This document shows, piece after piece, positions 1-5,953 of a stretch of 9,583 nt of DNA. The translations under genes and the position numbers were made by a program. The notes beneath the pieces are model-generated. The model was not told the DNA's origin, ran no database searches, and worked only from the letters and a program-made list of their open reading frames with translations. The DNA comes from an uncultured Collinsella sp. (GTDB taxonomy: Bacteria; Actinomycetota; Coriobacteriia; Coriobacteriales; Coriobacteriaceae): the NCBI GenBank assembly GCA_902491055.1, contig CABUGI010000069.1, positions 1 through 9,583 of the forward strand. The letters run 5' to 3'. Each line of letters opens with the position of its first letter. The first letter of the stretch is position 1.

Positions 1-86
1 ACCAGGTAGCCGCGTCCAATGCGGCCCACGCACTCGCCGTCGACCGTCACGCCGGCGTTGAGCACGCGCTGCACCACCGCACGCAT
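1..86 (-). CDS. dtd: D-aminoacyl-tRNA deacylase, N-terminal fragment (gene runs off the window)
   Basis: Only the first 28 codons plus two bases lie in the window. Reading minus from the ATG at 86 gives MRAVVQRVLNAGVTVDGE, then CVGRIGRGYLV, which matches the highly conserved Dtd N-terminus (M-R-A-V-x-Q-R-V, V-T-V-D-G, then G-x-I-G-x-G). Dtd enzymes hydrolyse D-amino acids from mischarged tRNAs in the cytoplasm, which keeps D-residues out of proteins. The start lies 3 nt beyond the rdgB stop codon. Its ribosome binding site (GAGGAG) is formed by the last two rdgB codons, so the two genes are probably translationally coupled. The catalytic part lies outside the window, so intactness cannot be judged. 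The identification rests on family knowledge of the N-terminal signature. Confidence 0.88.
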   Translation of the reverse strand, partial: MRAVVQRVLNAGVTVDGECVGRIGRGYL

Positions 87-89
87 GGC

Positions 90-731
90 CTACTCCTCGC
101 CCGTCAGCTTGGCGGACAGATGCTCGAGCGCGTGGAAACGATGGCTGATGGCGTTCTTCTCGTCAGCCGTCAGCTCGGCCATGGTCTTGCCCGGCGTGTC
201 GACCGGCAGGAACAGCGGGTCATAGCCAAAACCATGGTCGCCGCGGCCCTCGTGCGCGATAACGCCCTCGCAGGCGCCCTCGCCATAGGTGACCAAACCG
301 TCCGTGTCGATGAGCGCGACGACGCTCATAAAGCGCGCAGTGCGGTCCTCGTCGGCCACGCCCTCCAGATTTACGAGCAGCTTGGCGTTGTTGGCGGCAT
401 CGTCTCCGTGCACGCCCGCATAGCGCGCGCTATACACACCGGGCTCACCGTCCAGCGCGTCGACGACCAAGCCCGAATCGTCGGCAATGGCCATAAGGCC
501 CGTCTCCTCAACCGCGGCTTGGGCCTTGATGATGGCGTTCTCCAAAAACGTCGTGCCGTTTTCCTCGGGATCCTCAAAATCACCCAGCTGGCCGAGCGCC
601 ACAAAGCGCACCTCGGGCATGACCTTGCCCAAAATGGCCTCGATCTCGGTGAGCTTATGGGCGTTGCCCGTTGCCACGACGATGGTCGCCGCCGGGTCGA
701 GGGTGTCGATGTCAATCTTCTCAAGTGCCAT
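90..731 (-). CDS. rdgB: RdgB/HAM1 family XTP/dITP diphosphatase
   Basis: A 213-aa member of the Ham1/RdgB family, which hydrolyses non-canonical purine nucleoside triphosphates (dITP, XTP, ITP) to the monophosphate plus pyrophosphate and so cleans the nucleotide pool. Visible family signatures are the nucleotide-binding TGNAHK near residues 21-26, the metal-binding ADDSGL near 83-88 followed by D-A-L-x-G-x-P-G-V-Y-S-A-R-Y-A-G, the G-F-G-Y-D-P-L-F block near 167-174, and SHR near 196-198. Length is normal for the family (about 195-210 aa), with a short N-terminal extension before the first strand. The ATG at 731 is preceded by a strong AAGGAGG ribosome binding site about 6 nt upstream. The gene lies 143 bp after rph and is tightly followed by dtd. 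No missing key residue was seen. Confidence 0.96.
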   Translation of the reverse strand: MALEKIDIDTLDPAATIVVATGNAHKLTEIEAILGKVMPEVRFVALGQLGDFEDPEENGTTFLENAIIKAQAAVEETGLMAIADDSGLVVDALDGEPGVYSARYAGVHGDDAANNAKLLVNLEGVADEDRTARFMSVVALIDTDGLVTYGEGACEGVIAHEGRGDHGFGYDPLFLPVDTPGKTMAELTADEKNAISHRFHALEHLSAKLTGEE

Positions 732-847
732 GACTGGCCTCCTTGTCTCTATATCAATACCGCGCCGAGGGCAACGAGGGACTCCGCCTCTCCCCTCTCA
801 ATCAACGGCAGTCTTGTGTCCAGACGTCTCCACAGGTAAAACCTACC

Positions 848-876
848 AAAATAAACCTGTCCCTTTTTGGCAGGTT
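848..876 (-). terminator. Possible weak intrinsic terminator or attenuator after rph
   Basis: On the minus strand the rph stop codon is followed at once by a hairpin with arms AACCTG (876-871) and CAGGTT (859-854) and a T-rich tract, TTTATTTT (855-848). The stem is only 6 bp, perhaps extended by two G-C pairs, so termination would be partial. A competing pairing, AACCTGCC with GGTAGGTT (849-841 side), forms an alternative stem with one G-T wobble. This could separate rph from rdgB or allow read-through. It rests on manual pairing only, with no energy calculation. Confidence 0.4.
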
Positions 877-1600
877 AGGCGATGGCTTGGCGCTGAAGCT
901 CGATGAGCTCGGCGATACCTTTGTCGCCCAGGTCGAGCAGGGCGTTGAGGCGCTTACGGTCGAAGGGCGCCTGCTCGCCGGTGCCCTGGAGCTCGATCAT
1001 CTCACCGGTGTCGGTGGCGACGAGGTTCATGTCGACCTCGGCATGGCTGTCCTCGGAATAATCCAAGTCGAGCAGAGTGTTGCCGTCGACAACGCCCATG
1101 GAGATGGCAGCCACCTGGCCGATAAGCGGGATGCGCTCGATCTTGCCCGCCTCGACCCACATGGCGAGGGCGTCGTGCAGCGCCACCCAGGCGCCGGTGA
1201 TGCTCGCTGTACGCGTGCCGCCATCGGCCTGAATCACATCGCAGTCGACGGTGACGGTGTACTCGCCGAGCGCCTTCATGTTGACGACGGTACGCAGGCT
1301 GCGGCCAATGAGGCGCTCAATCTCCATGGAGCGACCCTTGCGGTTGGCGTGCTCGCGCTTGCAGCGCTTGCCGGTCGATGCCGGCAGCATGGCGTACTCC
1401 GCCGTTACCCAACCGGCCTTGGCGCCCTTGCGCCAGCCCGGCACGCCCTCCTCGATGGTGGCAGCGCACAGCACGCGCGTATCGCCAAACTCGGCCAGGC
1501 ACGAACCGTGGGCGTGCTTCATGACGCCGCGAGTAAGCTTGATGGGGCGCAGCTCATCGGCGGCGCGGCCGTTGGCGCGGTTGACCTGCATATACTCCAT
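875..1600 (-). CDS. rph: Ribonuclease PH (tRNA nucleotidyltransferase)
   Basis: A 241-aa phosphorolytic 3'-5' exoribonuclease that trims the 3' ends of tRNA precursors using phosphate; the family forms hexameric rings. Signatures include R-x-N-G-R-x-x-D-E-L-R-P at residues 8-19, F-G-D-T-R-V-L-C-A-A-T at 38-48, G-W-V-T-A-E-Y-x-M-L-P at 63-73, D-C-D-V-I-Q-A-D-G-G-T-R-T-A at 119-132, and the acidic L-L-D-L-D-Y-x-E-D-S near 176-185. The ATG at 1600 has a GAAAGGA site about 8 nt upstream; Met4 is a less likely start. One oddity: after M-L-P the usual Arg (R68 in B. subtilis numbering) is Ala74, and the following basic loop is two residues shorter than in B. subtilis. The equivalents of R73, R76 and the phosphate-binding R86 (R79, R82, R90 here) are retained, so activity is likely. 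It sits 55 bp after murI in the same direction. Confidence 0.96.
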   Translation of the reverse strand: MEYMQVNRANGRAADELRPIKLTRGVMKHAHGSCLAEFGDTRVLCAATIEEGVPGWRKGAKAGWVTAEYAMLPASTGKRCKREHANRKGRSMEIERLIGRSLRTVVNMKALGEYTVTVDCDVIQADGGTRTASITGAWVALHDALAMWVEAGKIERIPLIGQVAAISMGVVDGNTLLDLDYSEDSHAEVDMNLVATDTGEMIELQGTGEQAPFDRKRLNALLDLGDKGIAELIELQRQAIA

Positions 1601-1655
1601 AGAAAAATCCTTTCGGCAAAAGAAGAGGGCAAGTCTTTGGACGGTAACCCTACAT

Positions 1656-2540
1656 CTATTTCAGTTCGTCGATATCGATATGCTCAATGCTCTTGAGCGG
1701 CTGGCCAAAGATAAAACTGCCCGCCACCGCAAATTCGGCAATGTTATCGGACGTCGTTGCAAAACGATGCTGCGGCTCGGCAGCGTCGCCCGCCAGCTGC
1801 TCGCGGCGCGTGAGAATATCGGTCAGCTCGCGCGTGGTCTCCTCGGCGGAACTCACCACGCGCACTCCGGGACCCAGCGCATGGCGAATAGGCCCCACGA
1901 GCAGCGGGAAATGCGTGCAGCCGAGCACCACGGTATCGATGCCGTGGTCGCGCAGCGGTTCAACCGTGGCGCCGACCAGCGCGCGTACGGCAGGCGTATC
2001 AAAGATGTCCTCGTTCTCGAGCCACTGCTCTTGCAGATGCGCGCCCGAGGCGAGCTCGTGCTCAACGACCTCGACAAAGCTCGAGGCAGGGCAGCCGTAT
2101 ACGTCGACGCCGGCATCCAGGTCCTGAATGGCACGCGTGTAAGCGCCTGAGCGGATGGTGAGGTTGGTGGCGAGCACGCCCACCCGGCGCGTGCGGGTGC
2201 TGTTGATTGCCGCGCGTGCGCCCGGTGCGATCACACCGATGACGGGGACGTCGAGCACCTGCTGGGCCAAGCGCAAGGCCACAGCGGTCGCCGTATTGCA
2301 GGCGATGACCATGATCTTGACGTCGTGCTTCGACAGCCAACGGCCCGCCTGCAGTGCAAATGTGCGCACCTCGTCCTCGGTGCGGGTGCCGTAGGGGCAG
2401 CGCTTGGTGTCGCCAAAGTAGTAGACGGACTCGTGCGGCAACGCCGTTGCGATGGCGCGTGCAACCGTCAGACCGCCCAGACCAGAATCGAACACGCCAA
2501 TCGGGCGCGTGTCGCCTGCCGGATTCTCGATATCGGACAT
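1656..2540 (-). CDS. murI: Glutamate racemase
   Basis: A 294-aa Asp/Glu racemase family enzyme that interconverts L- and D-glutamate and supplies D-Glu for the peptidoglycan stem peptide. It shows I-G-V-F-D-S-G-L-G-G at residues 14-23, Y-F-G-D-T-x-R-C-P-Y-G at 41-51, the first catalytic cysteine in A-C-N-T-A (Cys81), V-I-G-V-I-A-P-G near 100-107, and the second catalytic cysteine in G-C-T-H (about Cys208). Both catalytic cysteines are therefore present. The ATG at 2540 is preferred because GGTGAGG lies just upstream and family homology begins soon after. The frame stays open to a GTG at 2594 that overlaps the stop of the preceding gene (TAGTG) but has no visible ribosome binding site. The gene sits between the HAD phosphatase and rph, in an operon headed by murE, which fits a role in cell-wall precursor supply. 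Confidence 0.96.
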   Translation of the reverse strand: MSDIENPAGDTRPIGVFDSGLGGLTVARAIATALPHESVYYFGDTKRCPYGTRTEDEVRTFALQAGRWLSKHDVKIMVIACNTATAVALRLAQQVLDVPVIGVIAPGARAAINSTRTRRVGVLATNLTIRSGAYTRAIQDLDAGVDVYGCPASSFVEVVEHELASGAHLQEQWLENEDIFDTPAVRALVGATVEPLRDHGIDTVVLGCTHFPLLVGPIRHALGPGVRVVSSAEETTRELTDILTRREQLAGDAAEPQHRFATTSDNIAEFAVAGSFIFGQPLKSIEHIDIDELK

Positions 2541-2593
2541 TACCTCACCAGATTCTCTCTCGAAAAGATATGGCTCAGCGCGATAGGACCGCA

Positions 2594-3505
2594 CTACGAA
2601 CGGGCCGCGACGAGCAGCTCTGCCGTTGCCGCCCAGCCATCGACAATCTTGCCGCGCGTGACGTAGGCGTTATCGCAAACATCCAGGAACTCGGGCGCGC
2701 CGGCGCTGGTCAAACCGTTCTCGACCAGGCAGAACGTGCCCACGTGGTCAGCCATGTAGAAGTCGGACTCGGAATCGCCGAGCGCCAGCGTCTCCTCGTG
2801 CTCGATACCCAGGTGCTCGCAGAAACGTGCGATGGCAACGCCCTTGTTGAGACCGGCGGGATTGATGTTAAACGCGCGGCCATCCTCGACGCGTTCGAGC
2901 TCGAGCGTCGTCGGTTTGGACAGATGGGTCAGATGGCCGTTGCAGGCCCAGACCAGGCCGCAGCCGGCCTCGTCAAGAATGGCCTGGACCTCGTCGTCGG
3001 GCACATCGCCGCGCATGCCGACGGTGACCTCGCGGTACTTGTAGCCAGTCGACATGTCGTTGTGGTACTCGATCTTATGCGGCCAGCGGGCGAGAATCTT
3101 CTCGCACACGCCGGTCTGCTCGATCACCTGATGCGGCGTGAGGCCGCAGGCGGGGTCGTAGGGCATATCGCCGGTCAGATACTCCCAATCGTTGGCCTTG
3201 AGATTGTACATGACCAGGCCGCCCATCTCGCCGATGTAGGAGTTGAGGCCGAGCACGCGCGCATCCTCGTGGATCATAGTGCGGTTGCGACCCGAGGTGG
3301 GGACCACCTGGATGCCGGCACGGGCAAGTGCCACGACAGCCTCGACGAGCTTGGTCGAGGGGTTGCCGTCGTTGTCGCGCAGCACGCACGAGCCGGGCGC
3401 AAGCATGGTGGCGTCCAGGTCGGTAAAGACATAGTTGACCTTTGCGAGACGCTCGCGCATCTCGCCCGAAAGCTCGGCGACGGTCGGCAGGGTATTGTGG
3501 GACAT
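2594..3505 (-). CDS. HAD superfamily hydrolase, class IIB (Cof/mannosyl-phosphoglycerate phosphatase-like), substrate unknown
   Basis: A 303-aa protein with all four HAD motifs: F-T-D-L-D-A-T near residues 27-33 (nucleophile Asp29, acid/base Asp31), P-T-S-G-R at 69-73, Lys221 in L-N-K-G-V-A, and L-G-D-S-E-S-D at 242-248. The long insert between motifs II and III is where class IIB enzymes carry their cap domain, so a small phosphorylated metabolite such as a sugar phosphate is the likely substrate; the exact one cannot be read from sequence. The M-G-G-L-V segment after motif II resembles the E-N-G-x-x-I of Cof-type enzymes. The ATG at 3505 has GGAG 5 nt upstream; the longer open frame to 3592 runs into murE and was not used. 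It lies 34 bp after murE, with murI downstream, so a link to cell-wall metabolism is possible but is inference from position only. Confidence 0.88.
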   Translation of the reverse strand: MSHNTLPTVAELSGEMRERLAKVNYVFTDLDATMLAPGSCVLRDNDGNPSTKLVEAVVALARAGIQVVPTSGRNRTMIHEDARVLGLNSYIGEMGGLVMYNLKANDWEYLTGDMPYDPACGLTPHQVIEQTGVCEKILARWPHKIEYHNDMSTGYKYREVTVGMRGDVPDDEVQAILDEAGCGLVWACNGHLTHLSKPTTLELERVEDGRAFNINPAGLNKGVAIARFCEHLGIEHEETLALGDSESDFYMADHVGTFCLVENGLTSAGAPEFLDVCDNAYVTRGKIVDGWAATAELLVAARS

Positions 3506-3539
3506 GGTCACTCCATTTACGTAGAAGGGGCTTCTGGTC

Positions 3540-5057
3540 TTAGGCGTCGTACGCCGCAAGGGTGCGCTTGAGAATCGAACCGTCGCGCTCACAAGACTCG
3601 GGTCCGTTCTTGCGCAGCATACGCTCTTCTTCGCCCTTACCGGTCACGATGACCACGGCAGGACGGACGGTTTCGCGCACGGCAGTCTCGATAGCGGCAA
3701 CGCGATCAGTCACGATTTGCCAGTTATCATTTCCCTGCGCTTGAACGTTGCGCGCGATCTCGGCGCAGATATCCTCGACGTCCTCGGGGCCGGGGTCATC
3801 CTCGGTAATCACGATTCGGTCGGCATACTTGCCAGCAGCGATACCCATTGTGGTGCGTCGATCGACACCCTTACCGCCCGTAGCGCCAAATACAACCGCC
3901 AGCTCGCGCTCGGGATAGTTCTCGCGCAAGTCACGCAGAAGCGTCTCGAGGCTCATGCCGTTATGTGCAAAATCGACGATGCCCAGGATTTTGCCCGATA
4001 CGGACGGATAGAGCTCCATGCGGCCGGGAACGAAGACGCCCTCAAAGCCATGGACGATACCCTCTTCAGAAATGCCCAGGGCCTCGGCGCAGGCAATAGC
4101 GGCAAGCGCGTTGGACACATTGAACTTAACCGGCGTGGGAATCACAATGTCGCGCGTAAAGCGGGGCGTGCGCACCGTTGCCACCACGCCGCAGTCGCCA
4201 TTACGAATCGCCAGCGCAAACACGTCGGCACGCTCGTCGGTCAAGGAGAACGTCACCGTACGTTCGCAACGAGATGCCGCCTCGAGCACACGATCGACCT
4301 TATCCATATCGAGATTGACCACGGCAAAACGGCTCTGCGAGAAGATTTTGAGCTTGCTGGCAAAGTAATCCTCGAGCGTCGGATGCTCAATCGGCGAAAT
4401 GTGATCCTCGCCGATATTGGTAAAGGCGCCGACTTCAAAGGCGATCTTGCCCGTGCGCTCGTATTTGAGGCCCTGGCTCGATGCCTCCATAACCAGCCAC
4501 GGGGCACCCGCCTCCGCAGCATGCGCGATGCGAGACTGCAGCAGGAAGGATTCGGGGGTTGTCAGCTTGGAAGGGCCTGCCTCGATGCCGTCGTCGAACT
4601 CAATGCCCGTATTAAGAGCGGGCCGATGACAGCCCGTAAGCTTGGCCTCGTTGGCGAGAATGCCTCGCAGATAAAAGCTACAGGTCGACTTGCCCTTGGT
4701 GCCTGTAAAGGCGCAGACCTTCACCTTACCCGACGGGTGCCCATAAAAGGCATCTGCCACCACGGCGAGCGTGCGACGAATATCACTCACAATCACCGCG
4801 GGAACATCAACATCGTAATCGACCTCGGAAACGTAGGCCACGGCGCCATCGGCGATTGCCGAAAGCAGGTACTCGCGCTTAAACGCACGGCCCTTGCAGA
4901 CAAACAACGTGCCTGGACGCACCTGGCGCGAGTCATCAGTCGCAAACTCAATACGCTGGTCGCACGAATCGCTCGGTCTGGAAACAACAAGGTCATCTTC
5001 CTCGAGCAACTCTATATAGCGCATCAGAGTTAGCTTCTCTTGTGTCGGACTCGACAT
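3540..5057 (-). CDS. murE: UDP-N-acetylmuramyl-tripeptide synthetase (MurE type, probably adds L-Lys or another non-DAP diamine)
   Basis: A 505-aa Mur ligase with three domains: an N-terminal UDP-binding domain, a central ATPase with G-T-K-G-K-S-T at residues 119-125, and a C-terminal domain with D-F-A-H-N-G at 362-367. Other MurE features are T-T-P-E at 166-169, E-A-S-S-Q near 191-195, T-N-I-G-E-D-H near 213-219, a candidate carbamylated lysine in Y-F-A-S-K (Lys235), and V-P-G-R-M-E at 343-348. It ligates the third-position amino acid to UDP-MurNAc-L-Ala-D-Glu in the cytoplasm. Where DAP-adding MurE has DNPR, this has DDPG (420-423). That motif, plus I-E-H-P-x-x-E-D-Y-F, D-Y/F-A-H-N-G and G-x-T-G-x-K-G, resembles the lysine-adding streptococcal enzyme as I remember it. 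The ATG at 5057 follows GAGAGAGG about 7 nt upstream and gives family-typical length. It is the first gene of the minus-strand operon. Confidence 0.93.
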   Translation of the reverse strand: MSSPTQEKLTLMRYIELLEEDDLVVSRPSDSCDQRIEFATDDSRQVRPGTLFVCKGRAFKREYLLSAIADGAVAYVSEVDYDVDVPAVIVSDIRRTLAVVADAFYGHPSGKVKVCAFTGTKGKSTCSFYLRGILANEAKLTGCHRPALNTGIEFDDGIEAGPSKLTTPESFLLQSRIAHAAEAGAPWLVMEASSQGLKYERTGKIAFEVGAFTNIGEDHISPIEHPTLEDYFASKLKIFSQSRFAVVNLDMDKVDRVLEAASRCERTVTFSLTDERADVFALAIRNGDCGVVATVRTPRFTRDIVIPTPVKFNVSNALAAIACAEALGISEEGIVHGFEGVFVPGRMELYPSVSGKILGIVDFAHNGMSLETLLRDLRENYPERELAVVFGATGGKGVDRRTTMGIAAGKYADRIVITEDDPGPEDVEDICAEIARNVQAQGNDNWQIVTDRVAAIETAVRETVRPAVVIVTGKGEEERMLRKNGPESCERDGSILKRTLAAYDA

Positions 5058-5341
5058 ACAAAGACCTCTCTCGCTAAATTCAGCCTTAAAGGGCAAAAGA
5101 CGTCCCGCGGCAGAAACGATGAAACATTCTGTATTATCAACCATCCTAATATGCCACCTGACCTTGCGCGCATTGCAGCCTTCTAAAAAATTGCATGGAC
5201 TGTGCTGTGGGCCAATAAATGACAACAGTGTCCACCCCGTGTAAAAACAAGGAAATCTGGGTGCTATTCTTTATCCAAATGTCTTGATGTGCCTCATTGA
5301 CCCACAATGCCGACCCATCATGCCCAAGCAAAGGATTCCAG
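5058..5341. promoter_or_regulatory. Divergent intergenic region between murE and the transporter gene
   Basis: This 284-bp region holds no gene I can support and is richer in A/T than its surroundings, as expected for back-to-back promoters. For murE (minus) a -10-like GATAAT lies at 5138-5133, but its -35 is poor. For the transporter (plus) there are two candidates: TTGCAT (5191-5196) with AATAAA 17 bp later, and an extended -10, TGCTATTCT (5262-5270), without a convincing -35. The murE reading frame stays open upstream to 5225, but that stretch lacks family similarity. No operator or riboswitch was recognised. Neither start site can be fixed by eye. Confidence 0.4.
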
Positions 5342-5953
5342 ATGAAACGACACTTCGAACGTCGCCACCGCTCGGCACATGTCCAGTTGACCCGGCACAT
5401 CGTCTGCGCCTTCGCGACGATCGTTGTGGCCCTTGCCACCATCATCGGCGCGAGCGGCTGTTCGTCCTCCCAGAACGCCTCGAGCACCTACACACTCGTC
5501 GAGAATGGCAAGCTCACCGTCGCAAGTGACTTGGCCACACCCCCGTTTGAATACGTCAACGATTCCGGCGAAGACCAGGGCTTTACCTATGAGCTCATGG
5601 GCATGATCGCAGACGAGCTCGGTCTGGAGCTCAACTACTTGCCGGCGCAAAAGTTCGACGGCATTATTCCCATGGTCAAGCAGGGCGTAAAGACCGATGT
5701 CGGCGCATGTAACATCACGATTACCGACGAGCGCAAGGAAGAGGTCGACTTCACCGATCCCTATATCGACTCCAACCAGGGCGTCGCAGTTGCAAAGAAC
5801 ACTGGATACGACAGGTCGATAGCCTCAACGCGCCGGGCGTCAAAATTGCCGTGCAGTCGGGCACCACGTCCGAGGAGTGGGCAATCGAGAACCTGCCACA
5901 GGCAACCACCGTCAACTTTGACGACTGGACGGCAGCCTTCACCGCCGTCATGA
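5342..5953 (+). CDS. N-terminal fragment of the importer: lipoprotein signal and first half of the SBP_bac_3 domain
   Basis: If translated without correction this yields 203 aa, of which the first 157 are native and the last 46 are out-of-frame. A basic N-terminus (M-K-R-H-F-E-R-R) is followed by a hydrophobic segment at about residues 19-37 and a lipobox-like A-S-G-C near 36-39, predicting a lipid-anchored exported domain. The SBP_bac_3 lobe shows A-S-D-L-A-T-P-P-F-E-Y, then F-D-G-I-I-P-M-V and T-I-T-D-E-R-K-E-E-V-D-F-T-D-P-Y, where the Arg is the usual carboxylate-binding residue of amino-acid binding proteins. The truncated product would lack the second lobe and should not bind ligand normally. 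Confidence 0.75.
   Translation: MKRHFERRHRSAHVQLTRHIVCAFATIVVALATIIGASGCSSSQNASSTYTLVENGKLTVASDLATPPFEYVNDSGEDQGFTYELMGMIADELGLELNYLPAQKFDGIIPMVKQGVKTDVGACNITITDERKEEVDFTDPYIDSNQGVAVAKNTGYDRSIASTRRASKLPCSRAPRPRSGQSRTCHRQPPSTLTTGRQPSPPS

Noticed and set aside
2541..2594. Longer MurI start at a GTG overlapping the HAD stop codon
   Set aside because: There is no ribosome binding site before the GTG, the extra 18 residues have no family similarity, and GGTGAGG precedes the ATG at 2540.
2354..3571. A 405-codon plus-strand open frame opposite the HAD gene and part of murI
   Set aside because: It spans the antisense of two different real genes and has no supported start; it is another shadow.
3717..5033. 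A 438-codon plus-strand open frame opposite murE
   Set aside because: It covers the antisense of an unmistakable Mur ligase and its translation shows no family motif; it is a codon-bias shadow.
5058..5225. 56-codon N-terminal extension of MurE
   Set aside because: The added residues do not resemble a Mur ligase, they would make the protein unusually long, and a good ribosome binding site precedes the ATG at 5057. The stretch is better explained as 5' untranslated and promoter sequence.
5805..5820. Programmed -1 frameshifting to join the two transporter frames
   Set aside because: The junction has no X-XXY-YYZ slippery heptamer and I saw no convincing stimulatory stem, so a lost base is the simpler explanation.
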